DNA of 64,000 bases from Imbricaverruca yamaguchii (GCA_034440575.1 JAOTOL010001644.1:2708501-2772500), one strand, 5' to 3'; positions 22,779 to 34,432 are shown, counted from the first letter of the stretch. Numbers and translations are program-made. Notes: generated from the sequence alone by a model not told the origin.

Positions 22779-23237
22779 TCCAGAGCCAGAGAACCAGATA
22801 ACCAGAGAACCAGAGAATCAGAGAGTCAGAGAGCCAATAAGCCAGAGAGCCAATAAGGCAGAGAGCCAATAAGCCAGAGAGCCAATAAGCCAGAGAGCCA
22901 GAGGGCAAGATGGCCAGAGGATGGATGCGATCTTGCCATGCTTTGGCGTCAATGGTTACTTTGGGCGTCACTCGGCCATTGTCCGGAGCGCGATCGTGTG
23001 GCATGCGGCTCGTATTGGCGCTGAGGCCGAGCGCCGGCTCAGCCGAGCACCATAGAACAGCTGGTGGCCGAAGGAGTATTTTTAGACATAGCTGTTCATC
23101 GTCCATCACTTGCTCCCGCACACGGCCGTAAGGAATTGCTCGTTTATTTTATCCCACGAAAAAACAGTATGAAATTTTATGTAATGCGACATAACTTCCC
23201 CGTCAGCAATTGACTCTCCCTCTCTCCCTCTCCTTTC

Positions 23238-23284
<47 letters not shown>

Positions 23285-23405
23285 CCTCCTCTCCCTTCTC
23301 TCTCTCTCTCACTCTCTCTCTCTCTCTCACTCTCTCTGGCTCTCTAGCTCTCTGGCTCTCTGACTCTCTGGCTCCCTAGCTCTCTGATTATAGCTCTGGC
23401 TTTCG
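22779..23405. repeat. Opposed CCAGAGAG-type minisatellites around a (CT)n tract
   Basis: At 22,779-22,920 an irregular 9-18-bp repeat reads agagccagagaaccag, then agccaataagccagag. At 23,330-23,405 a similar repeat appears as its complement (ctctggctctctagctc), after a (CT)n tract at about 23,213-23,335. The two blocks form a loose inverted pair about 450 bp apart. Confidence 0.75.
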
Positions 23406-23944
23406 TCTGACCTGCCAGTCTGGTTTAACCACGGTAAAGCGTCCTGTTAATTAATGGTGAAATGCATGGTTGGGTCATTTGCCGAAGGCATACTATAGAG
23501 CAGGGAACTTCAGCTATGCATGAAAAGTACTCTGCTCTACCTCAGTTCAAACGGCATTCACAACCTAATTATGTTATGCTTCTACAATTACACTTGGGTC
23601 GAATGAAGTTAAGCAGGATAACTGGAAGGACATCAAACGATCCAATACATTTCCAATACCTGAGTGCCTCAAATATTCACCAGCTTTCCTCATTGGGATT
23701 CATCCGAAAATGGTTACTTTGGATGACGAAAGGAAGTGACTAACCCTACGTAAGCATTCCTGGATCTTTTGCCGAACCAGTTATATAGAACAGGAAACTG
23801 AAATGGGGAATGACGTTTTCTCTGGAAACTTTTAACTTTCTGGTTACTTCTGGTTATGAGGTCGAGAAAAATATGTCATGAAATCATGTAAGTCACTCAA
23901 TAAGGCATACTTCGATATTTCACCCTCTGTAAAGTTGATTGAGC
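23406..23944. other. Unannotated sequence
   Basis: No gene or repeat was recognised. A 93-codon plus frame (23,462-23,743) shows no known motif. Confidence 0.4.
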
Positions 23945-24900
23945 ACATCGGTCGCCGCCCCTGACCAGGTGTAGATCAGGATCTGACCCTCAGATGTTGG
24001 TAGGTCTACTCTGAGATGATATAGTGCACCAGTGGCTGTCCCTGGTCAGGTGTAAATCAGGGTCTGACCCTCAGATGTTGGTAGGTCTACTCTGAGATGA
24101 TATAGTGCACCAGTGGCTGTCCCTGGCCAGGTGTAGATCAGGGTCTGACCCTCAGATGTTGGTAGGTCTACTCTGAGATGATATAGTGCACAGTGGCTGT
24201 CCCGGGCCAGGGGTAAATCAGGGTCCACCCCCACATATTTTGAGAAATTCTATAATAAAATAAAAAGTGCACCAGTGGCTGTCCCTGGCCAGGTGTAGAT
24301 CAGGGTCTGACCCTCAGATGTTGGTAGGTCTACTTTGAGATGAGACAGTGCACCAGTGGCTGTCCCTGGCCAGGTGTAGATCAGGGTCTGACCCTCAGAT
24401 GTTGGTAGGTCTACTCTGAGATGTATGTGCCCGTGGCTGTCCCTGGCCGGTGTGTCGGGTCTGCCCTCGTGTTGGTGGTCTCTGGATGGACAGTGCACCA
24501 GTGGCTGTCCCTGGCCAGGTGTAGATCAGGGTCTGACCCTCAGATGTTGGTAGGTCTACTTTGAGATGAGACAGTGCACCAGTGGCTGTCCCTGGTCAGG
24601 TGTAAATCAGGGTCTGACCCTCAGATGTTGGTAGGTCTACTCTGAGATGATATAGTGCACCAGTGGCTGTCCCTGGCCAGGTGTAGATCAGGGTCTGACC
24701 CTCAGATGTTGGTAGGTCTACTTTGAGATGAGACAGTGCACCAGTGGCTGTCCCTGGCCAGGTGTAGATCAGGGCCTCATCCCCAGATGTTGGCAGGTGC
24801 GCGCTAAGATGAGGTAGTGCACCGGCCGCTGTCCCTGACAAGATATAAATCAGGGCCTGACCCTCGGGTGGGCAAGTGCCCTCTGAGATGAACCTGACCA
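23945..24900 (+). repeat. 81-bp tandem array with two corrupted units
   Basis: Eleven to twelve units with an 81-bp period (cagtggctgtccctgg starts at 24,030 and 24,111). As 81 is divisible by three, minus-strand frames read a 27-residue repeat (TSEGQTLIYTWPGTATGAL). The unit at 24,192-24,272 is A-rich and smeared; the unit from 24,426 to 24,485 has lost essentially all adenines. The last two units are more diverged. No start, signal peptide or splice context supports translation. Confidence 0.92.
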
Positions 24901-25779
24901 TTTGGCTCACAAGTGCACAATGTAAACCAATCCTCAGGGTGACATGTACACGTCACACGCTGTCGACATTCAATTATGGAAACTCCAGGCTGGCGAGAGA
25001 TTCGGAATTCCGTGGAATTATGTCATGTGGCTCTTCTGCGCAGCGAAAATAAAAGCGACCACTAGAAGCCGCTATGTCATGGACTATTTTGCGTTAAACA
25101 ATTCTTCAAACTGCTGAAGCACAGCGCAGGAAACATCGAATCACTTTCCTGTCCATGATCGCGTGCTTGTTTAATGCTGGTGCACAGCAACACAACGAGG
25201 GTCGAGAAGAGTACCAGGGCCAAGATTAACCCAGTTTCGTCGGGATTGGTGCGAACCAAAATAACATTCATAGATTCAGCATTTCGTGGTCGAAACAATT
25301 TTATTGGAATTACCAGAGTGCCGTTGCCAGTTGTATGTTGGAGGAAGACGGAGAAACTACTATAAATACCTTAATGCAGGCCAACCACAGAATACACGAA
25401 CCGTATAAAGAGTAAACCCGATATAGCATTGTTCCCGCCCGCTGCATTCACCCATTCGATATTCTCCTCGGGTAGAGTCTTCTGACGTTGCATGAGTGCA
25501 CTCGCTCTCATTTTAGTTGAATTTTCTGAAGCTTTCGTCATGAGGTGGAACAGGCTTAGTTCAGGTTCAAATCCGACGTTGCAAATGTTATAGCATCGCG
25601 TAGTATTTCCATGATGCATCTAAACTAACTTGCATGATTACATGATACGTCACGTCACGCTCGAATGAATGTGAATTGAAGGAATACGGATTTTACCTCT
25701 GGAATTATTGACGGGTGATGCAACACGCAGCGTATGTATATATACATATATCCACGCATATATACCTGTATGATAAACT
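24901..25779. other. Unannotated sequence
   Basis: No gene was recognised; frames are below 85 codons on both strands. Confidence 0.4.
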
Positions 25780-25792
25780 ACGCACAACAGCA

Positions 25793-25883
25793 CAATCCCG
25801 CCGCCCACCGGCGAAACAGTGTGGGCGGCGCCATTAGCCGTGAATGTGCATAAAGTGTGTCGTGAACCAACCAATAAACAACA
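25793..25883 (+). mobile_element. SINE group A, 5'-truncated, perfect 13-bp target duplication
   Basis: The 91-bp insert carries the group A body (caccggcgaaacagtgtggg, ccattagccgtgaatgtgca) and tail (ccaataaacaac). It is flanked by identical acgcacaacagca at 25,780-25,792 and 25,884-25,896. The exact duplication fixes both ends and shows insertion by target-primed reverse transcription with 5' truncation. The lack of decay in the duplication suggests a fairly recent event. Confidence 0.93.
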
Positions 25884-25896
25884 ACGCACAACAGCA

Positions 25897-28627
25897 TCGT
25901 AACTTCATGTACGTATGATTACAGTGATTGCTGCATGGCGATTTTGTTCTACGCAAGTCCCGCCCGATTTGTACAGTTTCAGTGTCAAGTCCACGTTGTC
26001 GCCTCACAGACATTCGTATGGAACATCCGTATACTCACAATACTAACAGTGTATTACTTCGACGCTCACCACCTCTAAGTGATTCAAGTGTTTGGTTTTA
26101 TCCGCACTTGTGACTTGGACAACGGCTAGTACGCACACCTGCTGGCGAAATGTGCTATCAGACTAGAGATCAAATATGTCCATCTGCCAAAATGCTGACC
26201 ATGTCTTCTCCATGATTCGCCACGTTAAACTTCTCTCGATTTTAACTGCGAATGGTCGGTATATGGTCTAGTGGATCAACTCCAACAATCGGTCATCTTT
26301 TATCCCCCCCCGCCCGCACGGCAGCTAAGCTAGAACCATTGCCGTCACAAGCCATGCATGGATGTCGGCGACGCTACCGCCTGGATGGGTGTCAGCGACA
26401 AGGCGATGTCCACCATCTTCTACCCGCACAAACAGAATTGGCTCCCGACGGCTAGGTCAAACTTGGTGAGTCTCCTCACCGCCGGTGTAGCACGACCTTG
26501 TCGGTGACGTCATGAGCGCTGCGCGCCGCCGCTGCCGCTGACGTGCTACACCTGCTGCGAGTCTCCGCTGCCCCAGATGGTGACGCTCTGTGCATCACAG
26601 CCACGCACGGCTCTGGCGACCGTGCCGTAATAACGGGTAGGAGCCACAGCAGTCACAGCAGTCAGTCACAGAACACAGCAGTACGCAGCACACAGAGCAG
26701 CAGTCACGGCAGTCACAGCAGTCAGTACACAGTCACAGAACACAGCAGTGTACAGTACACAGAACAGCAGTCACGGCAGTCAACAGCGCGGCAGCTGCCG
26801 TGAGGCATTCTCGACTACGTGTAGCATTTGGTAGTCGCAACCGGTTTCGATGTGCCAGACTGATTAGCACGCTATCACTTGCCGCGTCCGCAGTTAGCTG
26901 TGCGAGTGTGAAGCTTCATTGCCAGGAAAACCCGAAACCAGGAGCGTGGTGAGCATATCGACAGCTGGCTCCCTGTCAACTGTGCAGCTATGCCGTACGT
27001 TGTCATTAGCCCACCACCCGTCAGGCCCACCCGTGCCCGTAGCGCGGGCGATGTTGGACGGTCCGTTGTCTGTCGACTCGACTCGGGTCCTTCGACCATG
27101 GTCGCTGCCGACCCCCCTGATCACCAAATCAATTCAGATGCGATTTCCGCCGGTCGGCTGGAGCCACACCCGGATCCGTCCAGACCTGTGTCCGTCGGTC
27201 GGTATTCCTGGGGAGCCAGCTTCCGTCCACGATGTCATGCGCGTGTTTGAGGAGCACATAAGCAATAGAGGAGGCGGTGGATAAATGGAGCGGGTGAAAA
27301 CCTGCACACCAATGCCGGTGGGCCATTGACGGCTGGTGGGCCAGTGCTGCTTCCCGTCGACAGGACGTCATGAGGCGCCACGTTACGTCACGTCATGACG
27401 TCATGAGGCGTCACGTCAGTTGCACGCGTCAATTCGCAAAGAACCGCGGCGTCTGTTGAGGTCGTCGTCGTTTGTAAGAACCCGTGAACATCCGTACACT
27501 CTCTCAAGGGCCCAAAGCTTTCGTATGGGTCTGTACACGTTATACATGTTCATTAGGATCCGTAGACGTTTGTAAGAGGCCATAGAGAGGCCTGGCAACA
27601 GCCTCGGTGGACATAAAAAATGCTACCGGCCTTTTATATTGGATATAGCGATCCCCTAGATGATTACTTGCGGGGGAACTCCCCCTTGACAACTCTCCTG
27701 AGAGGAAGGGCAGCAGCCAAGATACCAAGTGATAACTTACACACGAAAAGCTCTTGTGAAGATAAATAGTCGAGAATTAGCGTAGGCCTCTTCGTTTCAA
27801 TTATATCAGGTAATTATGCCAGGAACTAAGCAGCGGGATAATGGTAGCATCTGGCATCTACACTGGACAATGATCACCTGAAACTGCGTTTCGTTGCCAG
27901 CACCATCGGCTCAGTCTAATGCATTTACTGCGTAGTGAAGGTGCACCGCACCAGGCACACCGGACAGTGCCTGCATGTTGTCATGATAGGCCCGATACAG
28001 CATGATTCGTGGTGCAGAATTGATCAAACAGGCGGACAATTACCAAATACCTGTGAACGGAAACCCATACCATATGGCATGGGCTTACCTGCTGAACACT
28101 GCAAATGCTGTGGAGACCTCACCAAAAATAGCCAGCTCGGAAGTTGATAACGTGGGCCCACCCAAGCCGTGCGTGATGGCAGGGTGGTAACATCAAACCA
28201 TTGTTCGCCGTGGCCTGCAACTGTGATAAGGCCAGCAATACAACGAAAGGGGCTTAAAAACTGGAGTCATCTCGTCATGAAATTTTGTCATACACTAATG
28301 CATGCAAAACATGACATGCGATAACACGACATGGCCCCGGTGCATTAGCTACGCTGCCATATCACCACATGCTTGCACTCAGATATTTGCGGAATTGTAG
28401 TGCAGATTCTGGTGTACATGATTTCCCGTGTTTTTGGCTGTGGTCACGATAGGTGACATCCATGCCAGCACGGATCCTCTTCAAAGGTATATTATTTTGG
28501 ACCAGAACGCTGACATGTCCAGTCGCTGCAACTCCATTATTTCGTCGGCAATGTGAGATAGCAGGCTGGCTTAGCGTGTATCGTGGACAATGCGAGGTGG
28601 CAGGTTGGCTTGGATAATATGGTGACA
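25897..28627. other. Mostly unannotated; two short tandem patches
   Basis: At about 26,640-26,790 there is a cagcagtcacagcagtcag-type repeat with stray acacagaacacagcag units. At about 27,362-27,418 acgtcatgaggcg and acgtcacgtcatgacgtcat are tandemly arranged and include TGACGTCA. The rest, including CpG-rich 26.3-27.3 kb, yields only short overlapping frames with no recognised product. Confidence 0.5.
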
Positions 28628-30540
28628 TACTGTGTCCACTGCTACATGCAACGTCATGTCTACTGCGACATGCAACACCGTGTCCACTGCGACATACAAC
28701 ACCGTGTCCACTGCGACATGCAACACCGTGTCCACTGCGACATACAGCACCGTGTCCACTGCGACATACAACACCGTGTCCACTGCGACATACAACACCG
28801 TGTCCATTGCGACATTCAACACTGTGTCCACTGCGACATGCAACACCGTGTCCATTGCGACATACAACACTGTGTCCACTGCGACATACAACACCGTGTC
28901 CATTGCGGCATACAACACCGTGTCCATTGCGACATACAGCACCGTGTCCACTGCAACATACAACACTGTCCACTGCGACATACAACACCGTGTCCACTGC
29001 GACATACAACACTGTGTCCACTGCGACATGCAACACCGTGTCCACTGCGACATACAACACCGTGTCCACTGCGGCATACAACACCGTGTTCACTGCGACA
29101 TACAACACCACATCCATTGCGACATACAGCACCGTGTCCACTGCGACATACAACACCGTGTCCACTGCAACATACAGCACCGTGTCCACTGCAACATACA
29201 ACACTGTGTCCACTGCGACATACAACACAGTGTCCACTGCGACATACAGCACCGTGGCCACTGCGACATACAACACCGTGCCCACTGCGACATGCAGCAC
29301 CGTGTCCACTGCGACATACAACACCGTGTCCATTGCGGCATACAACACCGTGTCCATTGCGACATACAACACCGTGTCCACTGCGACATACAACACCGTG
29401 TCCACTGCGACATACAACACCGTGTCCATTGCGACATACAGCACCGTGTCCACTGCGACATGCAGCACCGTTTCCACTGCGACATACAACACCGTGTCCA
29501 CTGCGACATACAACACCGTGTCCATTGCGACATACAGCACCGTGTCCATTGCGACATACAGCACCGTGTCCACTGCGACATACAACACCGTGTCCACTGC
29601 GACATACAACACCGTGTCCATTGCGACATACAGCACCGTGTCCACTGCGATATACAACACTGTGCCCATTGCGACATACAACACCGTGTCTACTGCGACA
29701 TACAGCACCGTGTCCACTGCGACATACAACACCATATCCATTGCGACATACAACGCCGTGTCCACTGCGACATACAACACCGTGTCCACTGCGACATACA
29801 ACACCGTGCCCACTGCGACATACAACACCATGTACATTGCGACATACAACACCGTGTACATTGCGACATACAACACTGTGTCCACTGCGACATACAACAC
29901 CGTTTCCACTGCGACATACAACACCGTGTCCACTGCGACATACAACACCGTGTCCATTGCGACATACAGCACCGTGTCCACTGCGACATACAACACCGTG
30001 TCCATTGCGACATACAGCACCGTGTCCACTGCGACATACAACACCGTGTCCACTGCGACATACAACACCGTGTCCACTGCGACATACAACACCGTGTCCA
30101 TTGCGACATACAGCACCGTGTCCACTGCGACATACAACACCGTGTCCATTGCGACATACAGCACCGTGTCCACTGCGACATACAACACCGTGTCCATTGC
30201 GACATACAGCACCGTGTCCGCTGCGACATACAACACCGTGTCCATTGCGACATACAGCACCGTGTCCACTGCGACATACAACACCGTGTCCACTGCGACA
30301 TACAACACCGTGTCCACTGCGACATACAACACCGTGTCCATTGCGACATACAGCACCGTGTCCACTGCGACATACAACACCGTGTCTATTGCGACATACA
30401 GCACCGTGTCCACTGCGACATACAACACCGTGTCCACTGCGACATACAGCACCGTGTCCATTGCGACATACAACACCGTGCCCACTGCGACATACAACAC
30501 CGTGTCCATTGCGACATTCAACACCGTGTCCACTGTGTAT
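28628..30540 (+). repeat. 24-bp satellite, about 80 units, open in all six frames
   Basis: The period is 24 bp: gcgacatacaacaccgtg followed by tccact or tccatt. None of the six frames of the consensus contains a stop, so frames of 579-723 codons arise on both strands (for example VDTVLYVA on minus, CDIQHRVH on plus). A 2-bp loss near 28,970 shifts phase. Two linked unit types alternate (see findings). The repeat period explains the frames better than protein coding does. Confidence 0.95.
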
Positions 30541-30599
30541 ATGTAGCCATGGTGTTCACGGATGCGTCAATGCTAAGCGGCGCAACGTCCGTGAAGTTA

Positions 30600-31622
30600 G
30601 CGACGCATTCATATTTGGATTCAAATGAGCTCAATGCGTACCAGAACATGCCTGCAGGCCCATCTCACCGAGTTATTTACGAACGCGATACCCGTTTAGG
30701 AAATCGGGTCATCTTCCCAATCAAGTTCAAAGTCAAACGACAGTGAACGCAACAACGAGAGGTGTTCGTGTTCAGCTTTATATACCGGCTCAAATGCCGC
30801 CAACACCTGGTTTCAGGTGTATCTCCCCGAGGTATTTGCGACTCCTATGTCTGTTTTATGATACTGCTTCACCTTCAATGTAAAATGCAAGGTCAAATGA
30901 CGGGGATCGTTAGAATGCCTAAAGTTGCCTCTATATTCGCTCAAAACGAGTTTCAATATGCAGAACGTCTTTTATTCCAGGGCGACAGGGATGTTTTGTC
31001 TCGACAGCAATTTATTTTTCAGGTTAAATGCAAGACCAACCGACGGGGATTGCTATAACTAGGCATATTAGTATTGGAGCTCAAATACGAGCCCAAATCT
31101 CTTCTAAAACCTGGTTCCAGATCCATTTTGACGAGGTATTTACGAATACGGAATCATTTTTACGATACCGATTGACTTTCAAGGTCACATTCAAGGTCAA
31201 ATGACAGGGAACGCCAGAAAACTCAAAGACACCAGTATAATTTGGAAACACTGGTTCCAACATGTAGATTGTTTCCCGTTTCTGGGTGACAGTGAACTTC
31301 TGTCTCGATTGCGGCTGACCTTTGGGATCAAATTCAAGATCGTATGACGGAGTGCGCTAGCACGCCCAAAGTTACCGGGATAATCGGGAATGACAAGTTC
31401 CAACGTGTAGTTCGTCTCTCGTTCCAGAGTGACAGTTATTTTTATCTCAATGTTAGTTGAGCTTCAAGGTCAAGTTCATATTCAATTGACACAGAAACGA
31501 GACAGAGGTCACTGTCTACGGGACTATCTGCGTGTTGAATCTAGTTTGTCCCCAATATCCTGGTAACTCTGGGTGTTCTAGCATTTTCCGTCATTTGACC
31601 TTGAATTTGACCTTGAAGAAAT
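30600..31622 (+). repeat. Diverged ~150-bp tandem repeat rich in TCAAGGTCA
   Basis: Six to seven diverged units spaced roughly 130-155 bp share cgaggtatttacgaatac, ggtcaaatgacagggaacg and gttccaacatgtag segments. TCAAGGTCA occurs exactly at 31,179-31,187, 31,191-31,199 and 31,464-31,472, and as its complement at 31,596-31,604 and 31,608-31,616. The last unit is inverted, so the block ends as a mirror of its own core. It could be a tandem repeat or a DNA transposon with subterminal repeats. Confidence 0.65.
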
Positions 31623-32631
31623 GCTATCGTGGCAGAAATGACTGCCACCCGGGTACGAGAAACGAGATGAGAATACATATTTGTCGTCGAAAATAGGACT
31701 GTTTAGCTCTGCGAATTATTGCACGCAGCGCTGCCTGAAGCGTCGTGCCAAACTGAAATGCACTTGGTTTCTGTTTTTGAAGAGATGGAGACTAATTTCT
31801 CCATGGGGCTCCATCGGCAATAAGGCTGAAGGGGATGGATCGTCCTTGATGCATTTTCCTGATGTATAATTACACCGATAGGCGCTGGACGGAGAAAAAT
31901 GGGTACAAGATCAGAATATCTTTATCCAGAGCAAGTGCGGATTAATTTTGAAGTAACGGAGCCCATGCCCTCCAATTATGCAAATTCAGACCGGCGACTT
32001 AGCCCAGGAATATAAAAAAGGCATATGTGAGATTGCAAACTATGTGGACTCAATACTGAAATATCGGTTTATGGGTGTGCTTCAATGACATCAATAATTA
32101 AAAAATGTGCATGGCTTGCTGCACGTATCATGCGCAGTATTCAATCTCAAATATAAAGTACTTTGGTGAATATGGACAGGCCAAGTAAAGAGTATGAATG
32201 GCTCTGTAAAATCTGTAAAACAGCCTGGCTCTGGATCCTCCCCATCCCCATCCCTAGATCCCCTCCTACGGACGACAGACAGTGCTATCTTTCCAATGAC
32301 AACATGTCAAGGAAGTGCCAGGCGCACCCTACATATCGGCAAGCTGAAATCCGATCGTTGGGCTGAGTTCACGTGTATGTGCAGCTGTGTGAGTATCTGG
32401 AAGATTTGACATATTGTGATAACACACTTGCAAATATCGGCATAGCTCGGATACCAATCGTTTCATCTGGGCGCATATGCGACCGGAAGTGTGACCAGAA
32501 GAGTGACCAGATGTGAATGTGTGCCAAAGCGTCGCCAGCAAAACTCCTCGCCACGCTGAAAACGATCGGCGCAGCAAGGAATTAAAAATTAGTATATCAG
32601 GAAGGTAATAATCCCAAACAGGAGTGTATTC
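31623..32631. other. Unannotated sequence
   Basis: No gene or repeat was recognised. A 126-codon minus frame (32,329-32,709) overlaps the SINE head at its N-terminal end and has no known motif. Confidence 0.4.
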
Positions 32632-32642
32632 TCTGAGAAAAA

Positions 32643-32828
32643 GCGGGGCGATGATGGCCGAGTGGTTAAGGTGTCGGGATATGGGTACCAAAGGTCCCGG
32701 GTTCGACACTAGCGCCGCTCCACAATCCCGCGGCCCACCGGTGAAACAGTGTGGCCGGCGCCATTAGCCGTGAATGTGCATAAAGTGCGTCGTGAACCAC
32801 CCAATAAACAAACAACAACAAACAACAA
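32643..32828 (+). mobile_element. SINE group A, near full length, tRNA-Ser-like head
   Basis: The head shows a pol III A box in gatggccgagtggttaaggt, typical of serine or leucine tRNAs, and a B box in ggtcccgggttcgacact. The body reads aatcccgcggcccaccgg and ccattagccgtgaatgtgca. The tail is aataaacaaacaacaacaa. Flanks tctgagaaaaa (32,632-32,642) and tctgagagaaaaa (32,829-32,841) look like a target duplication with a 2-bp indel. This is the reference copy for group A in the window; it does not fold as a normal tRNA (no proper acceptor pairing), so it is not a tRNA gene. Confidence 0.88.
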
Positions 32829-32841
32829 TCTGAGAGAAAAA

Positions 32842-33324
32842 ATCATGGTGGCACCAGACATGTGCTCACGCTGTGCAGCCTGTCAGGAGAGGCAGCTTGC
32901 TCGTGTCACGTCAGGGGCCGCACTGGCAGGCCGTGTGATGATGCAGAGATAACGGCGACGGTCGGACATGCCTGACTTATCCTTGCCGACCCCGACAACG
33001 TTGAAATCCGGCTACCAGGGTGGCGAAGGAGCTATCCCACCCCCGCCGACGACTGGCCGGCGCTCGGCTTGTGCTGCATGTTTTCAGTAACGCGATTTGG
33101 CAAATTGGTTAGTATTATGATGCAATGATTCGCGGCTCCATTGTTGAACATGGATGTGTCTCATGTTCTGGGCTGCAGAATCGCCAGCCCCTAACATCCT
33201 CCGGCGCAACTATGCCGTGGTGCAGTGAGTTGTTTATTGCAGCGGCTCCGATGGCGCCAAATGCTTATGCAACTATCATTGAGAACAGCGCGAAGTAAGG
33301 ATGACGAAACCGTCGGGAGCCGCT
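32842..33324. other. Unannotated sequence
   Basis: No gene was recognised. Confidence 0.4.
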
Positions 33325-33900
33325 CTCTTAACACGCGGGCGCCATCCAATTAGCATAGCGGGCTCTGCTCACTTAACACCGGGCGTTATCAAATTAACAT
33401 AGCGGGCGCCACCCACTTACACGCGGACACCATCCACTTAACACGCAGGCGCCATTTAATTAACATAGAGGGCGCCACCCACTTAGGACGCGGGAGCCTT
33501 CCAATTAATACGCGGGCGTCATCCGATTAGCATAGTGGGCGCCATCCAACTAACATGGTGGGCGCCATTCATTTGATATGCGCGCGCCATCCAATTACCA
33601 CGGGGGCGCCACCCACCTAGCACGTGGGCGCCATCTAATTAACACGCGACCGCCATCCAATTAACACGCTGAACCACCCCCATAACACACAGGCGCCACC
33701 CACTTAACACGCGGGCGCTACGCACTTAGCACGCGGACACGCCGCCCATTTAGCACACAGGCGCCCTCCACTTAGCACGTGGGCACACTATCCACTTAGC
33801 ACGTGGGAGCCACCCAATTAACACGCGAGTGCCACCCACTTAACAAGCAGGCGTCACCCACTTAACACACGGGTACCACCCATTCGACACGCCATAAATA
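33325..33900 (+). repeat. 23-bp minisatellite (gcgggcgccatccaattaac)
   Basis: About 25 diverged units with a 23-bp period, alternating GC-rich (gcgggcgcca) and AT-rich (cacttaacac, caattaacat) halves. Divergence is higher than in the neighbouring arrays, suggesting an older array. Confidence 0.9.
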
Positions 33901-34134
33901 TGCGACCATTCAGTTTCAGTGTTCGGCGGAACAGGTTTGAACAGACTCGAGATGTTAAGTGCACTAGGTCACAGCACTGAGTGCATGCGAGCGGTGGTCA
34001 CCAATCGATTACAAACAAACACGTAATCGTCACGCATCAAGCCAATAAACCATGGATCACTAGTGTCACGAGCATCACGAATAAAAAACGACAGGGGGTT
34101 GTGTGGCTTTCTGACGCACCAGCCGAGGCTAATA

Positions 34135-34306
34135 GGGTTGGTTGGTTGGTTATTGGTTTTACGACACGTCGACCGTTGAGTCACGTAGCGTCCCCAATTT
34201 CTCACGTCGATTGGTCGCGGGCGAAGAGTAGCGACAGGTGAGACTCGAACCCACAACCTTTCGATTGTGAGACGAGCGACTTACTCCTAGACTACTCGTC
34301 CCCCTC
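34135..34306 (-). mobile_element. SINE group C, full length, 8-bp target duplication
   Basis: Read on the minus strand: head ggacgagtagtctaggagta, B box ggttgtgggttcgagtctca, body tactcttcgcccgcgaccaa, and tail ccaataaccaaccaacc. It is bracketed by ggctaata at 34,127-34,134 and 34,307-34,314. It is nearly identical over its full length to 63,231-63,391. Confidence 0.9.
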
Positions 34307-34314
34307 GGCTAATA

Positions 34315-34432
34315 TGGCGTCGCCTGTCTCTCACTCTGGCAGGAAGGGCGAGCATCGTGGTGAATCGAACCTCGTATCTCTGGTCTCCCAGCCGTTCAGC
34401 TTATTATTCACCGGGCTACCGACGCACCAGAG
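34315..34432 (-). mobile_element. tRNA-like SINE head, group D, split by the group C insertion
   Basis: On the minus strand an A-box-like gtcggtagcccggtgaataa is followed by a B box, cgaggttcgattcacc. This suggests another tRNA-derived SINE, in the same orientation as the adjacent group C element. Group C appears inserted inside it, with D remnants perhaps continuing left of 34,127 (gacgcaccag occurs at 34,113 and at 34,423). Only one copy is seen, so its 3' limit is unknown. Confidence 0.55.

Noticed and set aside
23945..24900. 27-residue repeat protein or CRISPR-like array
   Set aside because: Units are contiguous with no unique spacers, and the context is an animal genome; it is an ordinary 81-bp tandem array.
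28362..30746. Frames of 579-723 codons on both strands
   Set aside because: They follow the 24-bp satellite exactly, exist in several frames at once and lack start context, signal, domains or splice sites.
32646..32715. tRNA-Ser gene
   Set aside because: The head is tRNA-Ser-like, but it lacks correct acceptor pairing and is joined to the group A SINE body and tail.
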